From NCBI RefSeq assembly GCF_000001735.4, contig NC_003070.9, positions 9,672,001-9,736,000 on the forward strand: 64,000 nt of DNA, written 5' to 3'. The notes under the pieces were generated by a model that saw only the letters and a list, made by a program, of their open reading frames with translations, was not told the origin of the DNA and did no database searches. This DNA is from Arabidopsis thaliana. Lineage: Eukaryota > Streptophyta > Magnoliopsida > Brassicales > Brassicaceae. The translations under genes and the position numbers were made by a program. Positions 51,976 to 64,000 of this stretch are shown piece after piece (position 1 is the first letter of the stretch; each line of letters begins with the position of its first letter).

Positions 51976-53454
51976 TGCTTCAATAACTCGCTGTATATAT
52001 CTATGACAACAACTCTATATCGGCTTAAAGTTCAATACTACAAGAAGAAAAAGAACCGAATCAGTGACAAGTTGACAAATAAACTAATCTATAGCAGACA
52101 AGCCAGATAGATCAGTGTTTCCTAAAAAATGCAATGTGTTCTGCACAGAGAAAGTATATAAGAACAGAGCAAAGAATACGAAAAAGCAACAAAAGGTGGT
52201 TAGTTGGGGCATTTCAACAAACAAATTAGATGCAAAATCATGAGAATACCAAAACCCCAAATATCAACAAAGGAAGATTCTTGTTTGTCAAGAAACAGAG
52301 GGAATCAGAACACAAGAACAAAAATAAAAAACCCATAAAAGCAATCTGATTAATTCCTCCAGCAAATACCCAGATAAACAAAAAAAAATCCATTTTTTGA
52401 ATCGGGTGAAAAACAGAGGAACATACGTACCAAAAAAATGAACCTATAATCTGCATCTGGTAGGTGTAGACTTAATAAAGAGAAGTCGATCACAAAATCA
52501 AAAGAAGAGCATCAGAGGCATTAGTATAATGATTAATTTGTTCCTTGGAGATGCTGTTTCTGGGTAGTTTCTACGAGGGTCTCTGATTTACAAGTTTCCG
52601 AGCTAATCAAGGCAAAATTTGTCGATCCCAACAATAAGAGAGAAGAGAGGTTTGGCTATGGCTGATACCGAATGGAGATTTTTTGAAGGAAAATAAAAAT
52701 AAATATTTTAGTGAAAGAAAAAAAGAGGAGAAGTTCTTCTCAAGTCAAAATAAAGCCAAAACTTGCGAGTGGCAATTGCAAGGTCGCAAGTACACACAAC
52801 AGATTTGTTTTGTTTTGTTTTTAATTATGTTCTTTGTAAGAAAAAAGATTCTGTTATTTGTTTAATCATTAATCAACTCAATTAATTTTTCAAATGATTT
52901 TTAAGTATTACTAGATTTGAATTTAGCAACGGTATTATTAGGAGACATTTTAATTATTAAGAAAAAAGCTTCTTAAGATACTCATAATTTCGATTTCTTG
53001 GATGCGATAAAAACATATCATTATGGTGTTGCCCGTTTAAAGTCAAAATGCAATGTAGTTTAGTGAATCAAATTTTGTTCTGTTTTGTTTCCAAGTCTTC
53101 TTCAATTGAAACTGAAACTGTTGATCATTATTTACCAAAAAACATTTCATTCTAATATTGGATTTTCGGCTTGTATACTATATAGTTTCTTTTTTGGTCG
53201 ACTGATAGTTGAAAATGAGTAATAAAATAGATACAATGATGTAGAATAAAAAGCTTTTTGACATTTTTTTTTTACTAATCATATAAATAAAAATAAATAA
53301 AGTATGGCGAAGGGGCAATGAGAGGTCCAATTTTCACCGACATTTCATATTGTAATAAACACGTCTTTCATATTATATTCTTTATCGAAAAAAAAAAACT
53401 GCATCGTGTTTTCTTCCTGTAAACCAACTAGGTTCACCTTCATTGACTAGGACT
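51976..53454. other. PUB45 5' leader, promoter and AT-rich spacer
   Basis: The part to about 52660 is probably the spliced leader and core promoter of PUB45. The rest is AT-rich and holds no gene. Confidence 0.5.
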
Positions 53455-53608
53455 TGTGGGCCAGTGGTCTTAGTCCATTGGTTGTCTCTCTGTCACCGGG
53501 TTCGAGTGGACTCGGTTGATGTAAGAAGTTTATCGTCAGCCATATTTTCTTAGCATGTGTACTGTGTACTGTTGACAAATGACAATGCATTCGATGTCAA
53601 AAAAAAGG
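53455..53608 (+). mobile_element. Possible tRNA-derived SINE
   Basis: A TGGGCCAGTGGTC stretch resembles a tRNA A box and, about 40 bp on, GGGTTCGAGTGGAC resembles a B box. The segment ends about 110 bp later in a run of A (GATGTCAAAAAAAAGG). This order is that of a plant SINE. I found no target-site duplication, and the A box is imperfect. Confidence 0.4.
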
Positions 53609-55105
53609 CTACATATTGTAGTAAATAGTAATATTGTCTTCCTTTTTTAATTACCGAATGTTCTAGGAATTATAATTTAAAAATAAACCAAAATGATGGT
53701 CATTGGTTTAATTTTGAAATGTTGGTAAAAAGAATTAGTTAAATATGAATAAATCGACTCTGATTTGTAGTCATTTTATATTATTTTGAATTGAACTTTA
53801 AATCTATAGTACTGAAACACTAATGTTTGAATTTGTGTAGAGGGAGAGTTGAAAGAGATTTGCCGACTTCGACGGCCGACACGCGCCGACAATACATGCA
53901 TATGTCGGCTATTTAGATCTCTACATTGAATATCCTAAATTACAATAATACCTTCTCCCTTACTAATATTCTTTGAATCAACCTTTATTATTTTTTGTTT
54001 TTTATGTTTTTTTCAGAAATTATTTGTTGGCAACCATGTTCGCTTTTTTTTTGAATTATTATATCCCAAAATTTATAATGATTTAGACATTATTTTCCAG
54101 TTTTGCCATAAAATATTAAATTAATCCACAGATAATATTTAAAAACTTTTAAAGGTTAACATTGTCGTTTTTTTTTTAAAGGTTAACATTGTCCTTTTTT
54201 TTTGTAAATATAAATGAACTATCGCCTATTAGCAACAAAAAAGTTGAGTTTGGTCTGAGAATCGTTTAGAACTTTTGGTTTGTTGGATCGTACATATATA
54301 GGACTGCAAATTTATTACTATTTGTTAATTAGTTGAGGCTCTCCTCTTCTTATTTATTTATGAGACGTACCAAATAAGTCATTATAAAGTGTACTAACGT
54401 CCGGAAATTTGTCCACGAGTAACAATTTAAACCTCAGATGTGGTCAATGAAAAATACAAGAATTTTAAAACGACGGCTAAAATAATATAAATTTTGTAAG
54501 GACATATTGATCTATCACTGATACTAAAACAGAGGAATTAGTTTTAATGATAATGAGCATATGCAAATCTATCACTGATACAAAAAAAAAACAGAGGAAT
54601 TTTAAGGGGGGGGGGGGGGAAATTCAGAAAGAACTTGATAACCAAAATCTAAGCCACAAAGAAAAAGAAGCTATGTTGTAAGAACCCACATGGTGAAGAA
54701 TCTCTGTCTATTTCGATTTTGTGTTCAGATAAAACAGTAATAAGCAAAAAAGTTAGCACTACAGGTTTGCTTACGAATCAAGTTTTGTGTAGTATATACA
54801 AAAAAAAACATCTCTCTCTGGCTTTTCATACAGCAGAAGCAAACGCATCAGCACAAAAGCGACTTCTAAGCTTTACCAAATTCAGATGAAGTTGAGAGAG
54901 AGAAAGAGAAAGAGACATAAACTGAAGAATCAAAGAGGAGGAGGGAGATGCGGATGAGCCTTCACTTAAACAAGAAGCTTCTGTAGCAGAATATGTGTCA
55001 CTTTCACACTTGTCTTCAAAGCAAAACCTGCACCAATAGCACAAAGCTAATACCTCAATTGCTGCAGAAAAGAAAAGAAAACATTGCAGAATTATCCATC
55101 CGAAT
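53609..55105. other. AT-rich spacer upstream of MAP65-8, with a G homopolymer
   Basis: Very AT-rich. A G14 homopolymer lies at 54606-54619 and a near-duplicate of ATCTATCACTGATAC is seen at about 54511 and 54568. The last 400 bp probably contain the MAP65-8 promoter and leader. No gene is seen. Confidence 0.5.
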
Positions 55106-57848
55106 ATGGGTTCGCTTCAGACACCGATAGAAATGAGAAGCTCATCGTTGTTGGATACGTCCTGCGGATATTTGCTCAGAGAGTTACAGGCAAGTTTGTT
55201 TTGATGGTGCTTTCTGTTTTTCTTTTTAAGTAAAATGGTTCATAATTTAGAGTATTCTGATCGATGCCCGATGGTCACTGTTTTATGCACAGATGATATG
55301 GGATGAAGTTGGAGAAGATAAGTTTGAGAGAGAAAAAGTGTTGCTTGATATAGAGCAGGAATGTGTAGAGGCTTACCGGAGAAAAGTTGACCATGCCAAT
55401 GTTTCGAGGTCTCGTCTACATCAAGAGCTGGCAGAATCTGAAGCCGAACTCACCCATTTTCTTTTGTGCCTCGGTGAAAGATCAGTACCTGGAAGAGTAA
55501 TTTTCATTCTTTCATATCCATTATGAAGCAAAGACTATTCAATAAACAAAACCAAGACTAGTCCAGTGTTTCAGATAACCTATCATAGATAATTTTGTTG
55601 TCATTCTCTATACAGCCGGAGAAAAAGGGAGGAACACTGAGGGAGCAGCTGGATTCTATTGCGCCTGCACTGCGTGAGATGAGGCTTAGGAAAGACGAGA
55701 GAGTGAAGCAGTTCCGATCTGTCAAAGGGGAAATTCAGAAAATATCAGCAGAAATAGCAGGTAGATCGACATATGAAGACTCAACTAGAAAGATAACCAT
55801 AGATGACAACGATCTTTCTAATAAAAAACTTGAGGAATATCAGAATGAACTGCATAGACTCCATGATGAGAAGGTACATTTTGTAATACCAAATTGGGAA
55901 CAATGTTTTTTTTTTGGTCAACATGCATGTGTTTTACTTATCAGACAGTTTTGGCTTCTCCATCATGTTGTCTTTCATTGTTCTGTCACACAAGAATGAG
56001 AGACTACAGAAGGTTGATATATACATATGCGCCATTCGAGATCTATCAGCAACATTGGGAACAGAAGCATCAATGATCATAACAAAGATTCACCCAAGCT
56101 TGAACGACCTCTATGGAATATCCAAAAACATCAGTGATGATATCTTAAAAAAGCTTAATGGCACTGTTGTGTCTCTGGAAGAGGAAAAGCACAAGCGCCT
56201 TGAAAAGGTGAAGCTAACTAGAAATGTTTCAATTCATTATCTATCCTAAGAACATAAAACTTAACAGATATAAGTTGAAACACAAATCAGTAAAGAGATG
56301 CACATTTATCAAAGAGAAAAGAGGTTGTTATCTTATCTGAACTTTTAAGACATCATGTGTGCAGCTTCACCATCTTGGTAGAGCTTTATCGAACCTGTGG
56401 AATCTGATGGATGCATCTTATGAAGATCGTCAAAAGTTTTTTCATGTCATTGATTTACTGTCGTCCGCACCATCAGACGTGTGTGCTCCTGGAAGCATTA
56501 CATTGGACATAATTCAGCAGGTAAGTATATAACTATGTAGACATGTAGTACAATGGTTTCATACCAATGATGGCTGGTGGTAACCGCCTTTTCTTTGTGC
56601 AAATTTTTCCCAAGGCTGAGGCTGAAGTCAAGAGACTAGATCAACTGAAAGCAAGCAGAATCAAAGAACTTTTCATCAAGAAGCAAAAGGAACTAGAAGA
56701 TACGTGCAACATGTCGCATATGGAGACTCCATCAACGGAAATGGGAAATATCACGAACCTTGTAGACTCTGGTTTGACTAATTGTAACTTTCTGCAACTG
56801 CTGCGTGTCTTTGTTATACATGTCAAACTCATTGCAGAGTTTTGTCCTCTATTTCAAAGGGGAAGTTGACCATGTTGACCTTCTAGCCGCCATGGATGAA
56901 AAGATAGCAAGAGCAAAGGAAGAAGCAGCAAGTAGAAAAGGAATAATTGAAAAAGTTGATAGGTGGATGTTGGCAAGTGATGAAGAGCGCTGGCTAGAAG
57001 AATATGACCAGGTTCCAATCTCTTTTCTATGAAAGTAACTAAATGTTATCTCTGTAGTCTAACTCATACAAGAAACACTAACGTTGTCACAGGACGAGAA
57101 TCGGTACTCAGTAAGTAGAAATGCTCATCGAAACCTAAGGAGAGCAGAACGGGCACGCATAACAGTCAGCAAAATCTCAGGTAATATAAGCAGTTCCTTA
57201 GGGTCCAACACAAATAAAGCTACAAATGACCCTGCATTTTCTTAAGTTAGGAAGCAAACTAGTCACTGACCCTTCTATAATATTTGGACCAGGATTAGTG
57301 GAATCTATATTGGTTAAGGCTAAGAGCTGGGAGGTAGAAAGACAGAAAGTCTTCTTATACAATGAGGTAACACAACTTGATGCCTTTTTGAATTAACAAA
57401 GAGAAACTCTAAATTAGATAGAGTAATCATCACCTGTTAAGAGTTATCCAGGTACCTCTTGTTGCAATGTTGCAAGAATACAATAAGCTGAGGCAGGAAA
57501 AAGAAATGGAGAAGCAAAGGCTCCGGGTTAGTCTCTCCTCCTAAGCCTTAAATACAGTAAGAAAACCAAAACTGTGAAAGGAAATATTTGAAGTTAAACC
57601 TGATTGACAATAAAATGCAGGAAATGAAGAAGATGAGCATTCCACAACCTGTGGCTGAGGGAGATAATTTTTACATGGCAAGGCCAGCTAGCAGCAATAG
57701 GCGAATATCAAATCGAAGCATGAATGGTGGATTTGGAAGTGGAAGTCCTATAAACAGAAAGTATTCAGGAGGATTCAACAATACTAACAATAATTACACA
57801 GCACTTGGTACATCTATAAGAAGAGAAAGCAGAAAGAGTGAGGCATAA
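55106..57848 (+). CDS. MAP65-8: MAP65/Ase1/PRC1-family microtubule cross-linker
   Basis: Cross-links antiparallel microtubules in cortical, spindle or phragmoplast arrays. Exons: 55106-55189, 55293-55496, 55616-55873, 55995-56207, 56365-56520, 56615-56771, 56860-57011, 57093-57180, 57293-57366, 57452-57526, 57621-57848. They join to 562 aa. Long coiled-coil-like helices fill the first ~330 residues (e.g. [20 protein letters not shown]). The conserved microtubule-binding part follows: [53 protein letters not shown] and [19 protein letters not shown]. The short C-terminal tail is basic and Ser/Asn-rich. Intron 1 uses a GC donor (CAG|GCAAGT). The family has nine members in Arabidopsis; the locus matches AT1G27920 from memory. 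No lesion is seen. Confidence 0.92.
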
Positions 57849-59509
57849 AAAATACCTGTCTTTAGGCTTAATCGTGATGACACAAGTTCTGTTGTGTCAC
57901 TGTTTTCAGGTCCATTGTCTCCTTGAGACACTTGTTCATTTGTATATGTTTTCACATTCAAAAATAAAAGTATAATCCTCTGTAACAACAAGACTTGAGT
58001 TATGACTTTCGGAATCTGTGTGTTTCATTATGAAACTCATCACACAAGTTCATGTTTTCATAGACAGCCTTTAACAGTGGTGAAAAATCCGACTTTTGGA
58101 AACTGTTAGAATCAGACTCCAATTTCAATTGAGAGAGAAAAGCGTTGAAGTTGGGAGATACGTATAATAGTTGGCTAAGCCCAATTCAACGAAAAGAGAG
58201 AAAAACAGATAGAGAATGAGATAGATACCTGTAATCACTAATTAGTCTGCGTCACGACGCGACAGCTACCCACCCGGCGTTGGTCCGGCGGAACGATCCA
58301 CCGTCTCAATTATGGAATTAGTATTATTTTTTGGTCAAAGAATTATATAATTAATATAAATGAAGGTTTATTATTATTATCACTGAGACACTGGTCAGTC
58401 ATCACACTATACTGTAAGTGGGAGGATCCTGCTAAAGCAGAAGTGTATCTTGAAGTTGATCCTAATAAATTCTGCATTGGACAAATAGTTTATTTTAAAA
58501 AAAAATTACTCTATATTTCTCTAAAGAAAAACAAAAAATTGATCCAATAATTATACAAATAAACTTCCTTTTTCATATTTGTTTTTCTCTATTACTCTAT
58601 ATTTTCCATTGATCTAACACCAGTAGCACATCCAAAGTATTTCCACTTACATAAATTCAGTATTTTCTTACTATATCTCCTTTTTTGCCTAATAAACCCT
58701 ATTAAAAAGATAAATATATGTTTAAAAGTCAGGAAATAAATGAAATTGAAAGACCTAATATGGGTTACAGAAAAAAAAAACATACGACTTAAACATGGTG
58801 ACTGTTTGGGTTATACGTAAAAGTTAAAATTTATGGAATATTTTAAATAGATTTATAGAAGACATTTCTTATTGGTTTTCGTTTCCACTTGTATCTCCAC
58901 ATCGCAACTTGTACATTTTATAAAATTTCGTTTGGGTTTTAATGAAAATCCAACACACATTTTATCAAGAGATTCTCGTCGTCATATCTATTTTCCTTTT
59001 CATTTTCTAAAAAGGTAGTATATGGCAAAAATACTCACCAATACTCGTTGGAAATTAAATATGCAATATAATTACCTTCCGTGACGTCAGAAGAAAAGTC
59101 AGAGTTACTACCACTTACCAGCTCACACCACATGCTATTCTCAATAGAGTTGAAATTAGACTGGTAAACATTAAAAAGTCTTTAAAACGAGTTATGGGTA
59201 ATTAAAACTCTACGTTCTCCTGTTTGTTCAAAAAAAATTTACGTTCTCTTCAAACAATTTTATTCAGATTCTTATACGATAAAAATGACTATGTATCATA
59301 AGTATGTAATATATGATAAAAATGTGAAATATAATGCCCCATGAAATTTTGGAAAGCCTGTAACTAAAAATAACGAAACACGAGATGCAGATCCAAAACT
59401 GTCGGCACTAAATCAGATAATAAGTGAACCCAATGCTGTAATAAAATTCCTCAAAAAAGTAAAATAAAAGGGCAAAAGAGGAAATAAGAAGATAAATCGT
59501 GTCGCAATC
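57849..59509. other. Spacer between MAP65-8 and AGM1
   Basis: 3' untranslated regions at both ends. The middle (58.3-59.3 kb) is AT-rich with no gene or clear repeat. A short GC-rich island (about 58250-58310) has no coding signal. Confidence 0.5.
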
Positions 59510-60379
59510 TTAGCAAAACCTATAATCACCAGAGTCAATCGTAGCGTTCGCAGCCGCCGGAGGAATAGCAAAATGCCATAACCTCCCGGCGGCGTTGACT
59601 CTATACTTCCGGCATAAAAACTCCTCGGCAAAAGTCTTCTCCACCCTCCGATTAACATCGTGCAAGAACACGTGCGTAACTCCCGGTTTCTTCCGGTTCC
59701 TAGCCATAACAGCCGCCGAGAAAATCGCCGCCATTCTTCCCGGAGCTTCTGCGAAGTAACCTTTAGGAGCATCGACCATCAGCAGATCCCACTCTGTATC
59801 GTAGAACTCATCGGGCAGTCCCGTGAGAGCTAGCTTACACTTCTCGTTTCCCCGGAGATAAGATTTCGCCGGAAAACACTTAGGCTCCGTTTTGTACGAA
59901 CGTAGAAGCGAATCGGCTTGTTGAAGCTGCGTCCTGTAACGCACGTGATGCGCACGTAAGAAAGGAGAGTCTTTGGTCACTTTCTGAAACCATTCAAGAT
60001 CTTCTTCCAAGAACAAGGTTTTGCCACGTGGATTTAAAGAAGCCCACATGAGCGAGTCACGACCGAGACCGAACACGAGAAAGTTAGCCGGAGCTAGCTT
60101 TTTCAAGATGTTGAAAGAGATCGAGATCTCAGCAAGATTCTGTTGTGGGACAACGTTAGATGTCGCGTAGTGGACGATCGCTTGAAGCTGAATCGGAGTC
60201 GCTTCGTAATCAGCTGCCGCAGCCACCGCTCTGCTTTTGGCGCTTGCTGTGGAACAGAGGAAGAGCGTTTCGTCAGCGGCTCGTATGAAGCTTGTGAAAA
60301 GCAAAGCACCGCCAACTAAACCGGCTAGTAAAACGCCGGTGATGATCCATCTTTTCTCCGATGGGATTAACGTGTTCAT
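59510..60379 (-). CDS. AGM1: DUF579 arabinogalactan glucuronic acid O-methyltransferase, intronless
   Basis: Single exon of 289 codons. The DUF579 family in plants transfers a methyl group from S-adenosylmethionine to glucuronic acid side chains of cell-wall polysaccharides in the Golgi. A type II membrane anchor is visible at about residues 10-33 (KRWIITGVLLAGLVGGALLF). The SAM-binding core contains FLVFGLGRDSLMWASLNPRG and LFLEEDLEWF, then WDLLMVDAPKGYFAEAPGRM and HVFLHDVNRRVEKTFAEEFL. The locus matches AT1G27930, which from memory is AGM1, acting on arabinogalactan and not on xylan; sequence alone does not separate these substrates. The start at 60379 is the first ATG. GC-rich coding sequence and lack of introns are normal for this family. 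Confidence 0.92.
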   Translation of the reverse strand: MNTLIPSEKRWIITGVLLAGLVGGALLFTSFIRAADETLFLCSTASAKSRAVAAAADYEATPIQLQAIVHYATSNVVPQQNLAEISISFNILKKLAPANFLVFGLGRDSLMWASLNPRGKTLFLEEDLEWFQKVTKDSPFLRAHHVRYRTQLQQADSLLRSYKTEPKCFPAKSYLRGNEKCKLALTGLPDEFYDTEWDLLMVDAPKGYFAEAPGRMAAIFSAAVMARNRKKPGVTHVFLHDVNRRVEKTFAEEFLCRKYRVNAAGRLWHFAIPPAAANATIDSGDYRFC

Positions 60380-61596
60380 GTTGTTTTGTTCGATCTCAGA
60401 TCTGATTGTTTTTTAGTTATTTTTGTTCTGGTTTTTGTGGTTTGGTCGAGAGACGACCTCGGAGGAGAAAATAGAAATGTGAAGAGGATTGTTGATTGGG
60501 GGACTGAATAGGGAAGAAAGATTTGGGATATTTTTTCTTGGAGATGGTCTGATTAACTGACACGTGTCCATATCCGACCATTGAAGCAGCTTTGGGTTAT
60601 AGTGGATATATGAACAAGACACGTTGCTGTGGCTTATTCGAATTTTGAAAACATTTCTGTGGACATATGTTATTTAATTGGACTTGGAGCATGGGGTTTC
60701 GTTCCCACTTCGGTTTGCTAAAGATAACAATTAGTAACATTAAACAAGATCGTTCATCCCAAATATAAGCAAAAAAACAAGATCGCCCATACAATTTCAG
60801 TTGATTTCGTCTCAATACGTATTAGGGTAATCTATGATGAGTTTACCGGTGGATAACGTTTGATATTTTGTCTTCTTGTTTTAAAATGGACTTGTGGATT
60901 TGTTATCTGTTATTGTTCAAGGTTTCAAGCTATAAATGTTGTTTATCATAATTCATAAGATCCAAAAGTTTGTATTTCTGAAACCAGTTTTTTAATTAAA
61001 TTTCTGATTTATTCATGCATTTTTCATTTTAAACTGTAAGAATTTATATATTGAATTGATATGAAAATGAAAACAAAAATATAGATATGTCCGGAAAGAA
61101 TTTTTTGGTTCACCAGATTCTAGTCACTTTCTTGTGGTAAATTGTTCGACAATGAGGGAGTGAAAAAAATTTCGTCACTAAAGTTTCAAATATCGAAATG
61201 ATAACATAACTCAAATGATTAGCGACGTGATAGAAAAACACGTTTATGAATTGTGTATAACTCAAAAAAAATTCATATATGCGGTAATGTATTGCATGAA
61301 ATGTGTATCTATGCTTGTTTTTTTCCGCGTAATTAAAGATCCAGATTTTAAATTACAAGGATCACATTCGTCCGGTACATGAACATCGATTTTGTAAATT
61401 GATTTTGAAATACACATATGTTAAAGAGCCAATAAGACACATTCTCTGCTATTCAATTTTTTTCCTTAAAAGTTTACAAATGTTTTTTGTGTCCAGATAT
61501 TCCTGACACAATCTTATAATATTATCATATGTAGTTTCTATGTGTATATATTAGTTTTATAAAATTTAAAGCGAAAGAAACTTCAAAGATCACGAG
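60380..61596. other. Spacer between AGM1 and ABCB13
   Basis: AGM1 promoter and leader on the left. The remainder is AT-rich, with the ABCB13 3' untranslated region at the right end. No gene is seen. Confidence 0.5.
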
Positions 61597-64000
61597 TCAC
61601 AGTACTTCTTGAAGACTCGTCAATTGCTTATAAAACCCATTAGGTATTGAAACAAGCTCTCTATGACTTCCTTTCTCTACAACCCTTCCCTTATGCAACA
61701 CAGCGACCGTATCTGCTTTTCTTATGGTCGACAGCCTATGAGCCACCAATACCGTCGTTCGTCCCTTCATTAGCTTGTCTAGCGCCTCTTGGACTAGTTT
61801 CTCCGAGCTCGTGTCCAGAGCACTTGTTGCCTCATCAAGGAGAAGCACTGAAGGGTCCTTTAAAACCGCCCTCGCGATAGCCACTCTCTGTTTCTGCCCA
61901 CCTGATAATTGTACTCCCTTATCACCCGCGTGCGTTTTGTACCCTTCTTCCATCTTGATAATGAACTCGTGCGCATTCGCCGCTTTCGCAGCTTCCATGA
62001 TCTCTGCCTCCGATGCGTTTTCATTGCCATACTTAATGTTTTCGTATATGGTTGTTGAAAAGAGAGCCGGTTCTTGTTGAACTAGCGCTAGCTTCTTGCG
62101 CAAGCTACGTAAGTTTAGGGTTTTTATGTCTTGCCCATCGATGCAAAGATTGCCGTTGCTCGGATCGTAGAATCTCATGATCAGTCCGATCACCGTGCTC
62201 TTTCCCGAACCACTAGGTCCTACGACCGCAAGACTTTTCCCGGCTGAAACTCGGAGGTTTAGGTTTTTGAAAATGTCAATTTCGGGTCTTGTGGGATACA
62301 CAAAACTCACGTTTCTAAACTCTATATCTCCTTTGACTTGACTAACCATTCTTGAGTTAGGCTGGTCTGGAGATATCTTGGTCTCTCTATGTAAAACCCT
62401 GAAAACTGACCCGAGTGCTTGCGTGCCCTTCACGATATCTGGGGTCAAAGCAAGCGTTTCCGAAACTGAGAAAGCTGTGACGATCAACACCATGAAGGAT
62501 TTGATACTATCCCCAAAATTCGTCTCCTTATGATTGATCAAAACCGATACGTACCAGAGACCAAGAGCGTAGGAACAGAACGCAAGAAACTGAGACAAAC
62601 CGTATCCAAATCCAGAGATATGACCTCTGACAAAGGCATTCTTGGTGGGCTTGCTTAGCTCACAAGTAAACTGTTCCGAGATCTGCTTTTCGGCACCATA
62701 TGCAGCGACAGTTCTTATATTTGCAATCGCTTCACGTGCCACTGAAGTTGCCCTAGAGTAAGCTCTTGTGTAATCTCCTCCAAAGCCTTTTAAAAATAGT
62801 TGCTGCAAAATGTCATATTCAAGCTTATTCAGTTTCAAGATTCAAAATATGGTTGAGAGGATTTTTTTTATTTTGAGTTACCTCGGTAAGTGAAGCCGCA
62901 ATGAGAAGAGGGAAACAAGCCGTTACCACAGCTGCAACACGCCAACTATAGAAAAAGGCAAGTGCCAATGCAGTGACTGTAAGAGACAAGTTTTGGACTA
63001 TTGTCGAGAGGCGATCCGCTAGAGCACTCCTCACCAAAGTTGCATCAGCAGCTAAGATTGAAGTAAGTGAGCCAGTGTTGTTCTCATCCAGATCAAACCA
63101 TCCAATCTCATTTGAAAGAATCGCTGCAATTGTCGTAAAGATAGTAAGATACACATTAATTCAAGAATCAAATCGATCTTAGAACAGAGCATTAAACAGA
63201 GCAATTGTTTAATTTTTTGTGTTTACCTGAGAACAAGGATAAGCGAACCCTAGAAGTAAGACGCTCTCCCATTAGTGTATAGAAGTAATGTTGGAGAAGA
63301 TATATAGGTGCAGTTACTATTCCAGCTCCAGCAAAGATAATAGCTACCTTTTCTACGTCGCGCTTGATCACATTAGGAAAAGGCGAATAAAATGCAGTTA
63401 ACACATAAGCAATCCCCATAGAGAACAATGGAGTTTGTGCTCCAGCAAGTACTGCACCAATGGAGCCAAGTAATGCATATGGCCATTCTGGAGAATTCAA
63501 CTTTATAAGTTCCCATATCATCGAAGAAGAGCTAAAGTCTTTTTTGGAATCATCATTTTTAGTCTTCTCTTGGTCTACCCTGAAGCTTGAAGTCCTCCTT
63601 GAGCTAGAAACTCTTCTTGAACTAGAAGATCCAGCTTGAGATTTACAAGTTTCAGACATAATTGATCTCGAGTTTTCTTGAGGTTCTGTCTCTTGGCAAT
63701 TGACAAGAGTCGCATAATCTCCTCCTCTTAACATGAGTTCTGAGTGGCTTCCGGTTTCCCTAACTTGACCATCTCTCAAGACAACAATCTTGTCAACATT
63801 TCGAATGGTGGATAATCTATGTGCAACGACGATTGTTGTTCTTTTTTCCATGACATTGTCAAGTGCTTGCTGAACAATCTTCTCTGATTCGGCATCAAGA
63901 GCGCTTGTTGCTTCATCTAAAAGTAATATCTTTGGATTTCTTAGAACTGCTCGAGCAATTGCAATCCTCTGTTTCTGTCCTCCTGAGAGTTGAGTTCCTC
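61597..64000 (-). CDS. ABCB13: ABC transporter subfamily B (P-glycoprotein type), N-terminal part off the right edge
   Basis: Full-size B-type ABC transporter, seen from the end of the first nucleotide-binding domain to the C-terminus. Exons (minus strand): 63227 to beyond 64000, 62882-63123, 61597-62812, all in frame. The right edge cuts the first NBD inside its signature (QLSGGQKQR), followed by [12 protein letters not shown] Ser/Arg-rich linker (about 63560-63680) joins to the second transmembrane domain (e.g. [35 protein letters not shown]). The second NBD is complete: Walker [18 protein letters not shown], Walker [10 protein letters not shown] and the H-loop VAHRLST. ABCB13 and ABCB14 lie close together on Arabidopsis chromosome 1, and the gene order here fits ABCB13 (AT1G27940, from memory). 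Family members transport auxin, malate or other organic compounds; the substrate is not deducible. Confidence 0.88.

Noticed and set aside
53455..53530. tRNA gene
   Set aside because: A/B-box-like motifs are present but no cloverleaf or acceptor stem can be folded by eye. Kept only as a possible SINE.

Overview
The window is plant nuclear DNA: intron-rich genes with GT..AG splice sites, AT-rich spacers, LINE and Mutator-like transposon remains, and plant families such as autoinhibited Ca2+-ATPases, PUB E3 ligases, MAP65, DUF579 and ABCB transporters. The gene content and order match, from memory, Arabidopsis thaliana chromosome 1 from about AT1G27770 to AT1G27940. Assembled exon sets give 911 aa (RECQ5), 700 aa (DEAH helicase), 768 aa (PUB45) and 562 aa (MAP65-8), the lengths I recall for those loci. 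A very close relative cannot be excluded without alignment.

Layout. 1-4010: ACA1, minus strand, last ~30 codons off the left edge. About 4.9-19.1 kb: an accessory block that I read as one large non-TIR Mutator-like (VANDAL/Kaonashi-type) element. It holds a 14-exon DUF1985-Ulp1 (C48) protease gene with a complete catalytic set, three members of a divergent F-box-like (At2g35280-like) family (one cut in half by a 66-bp satellite), a four-exon DUF223 OB-fold gene, and a broken MURA transposase (two in-frame stops, one frameshift). The block is studded with GTAC palindromes, mainly in its introns and spacers.

19.6-43.0 kb: a CAF1-type deadenylase (CAF1-3), CSA-1, a long Ser/Pro-rich microtubule-type protein, a broken UPF0725/DUF626 gene, a 5'-truncated LINE with a 14-bp target duplication, RECQ5 and a second CAF1 gene (CAF1-4). 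The two CAF1 genes form an inverted duplication. CAF1-3 carries a stray piece of the RECQ5 last exon in its 3' flank, so it is probably the daughter copy.

43.6-64.0 kb: a DEAH RNA helicase, PUB45, MAP65-8, the intronless arabinogalactan methyltransferase AGM1, and the 3' two-thirds of ABCB13, running off the right edge.

The housekeeping genes are independent transcription units and do not form a pathway. The part most worth attention is the 14-kb accessory block: a dead transposase sits beside still-open protease, F-box-like and OB-fold genes, together with a repeated GTAC motif like the clustered sites read by VANDAL anti-silencing proteins. Its termini, target duplication and expression were not established. 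Exon boundaries were worked out by hand from splice dinucleotides and reading frame.
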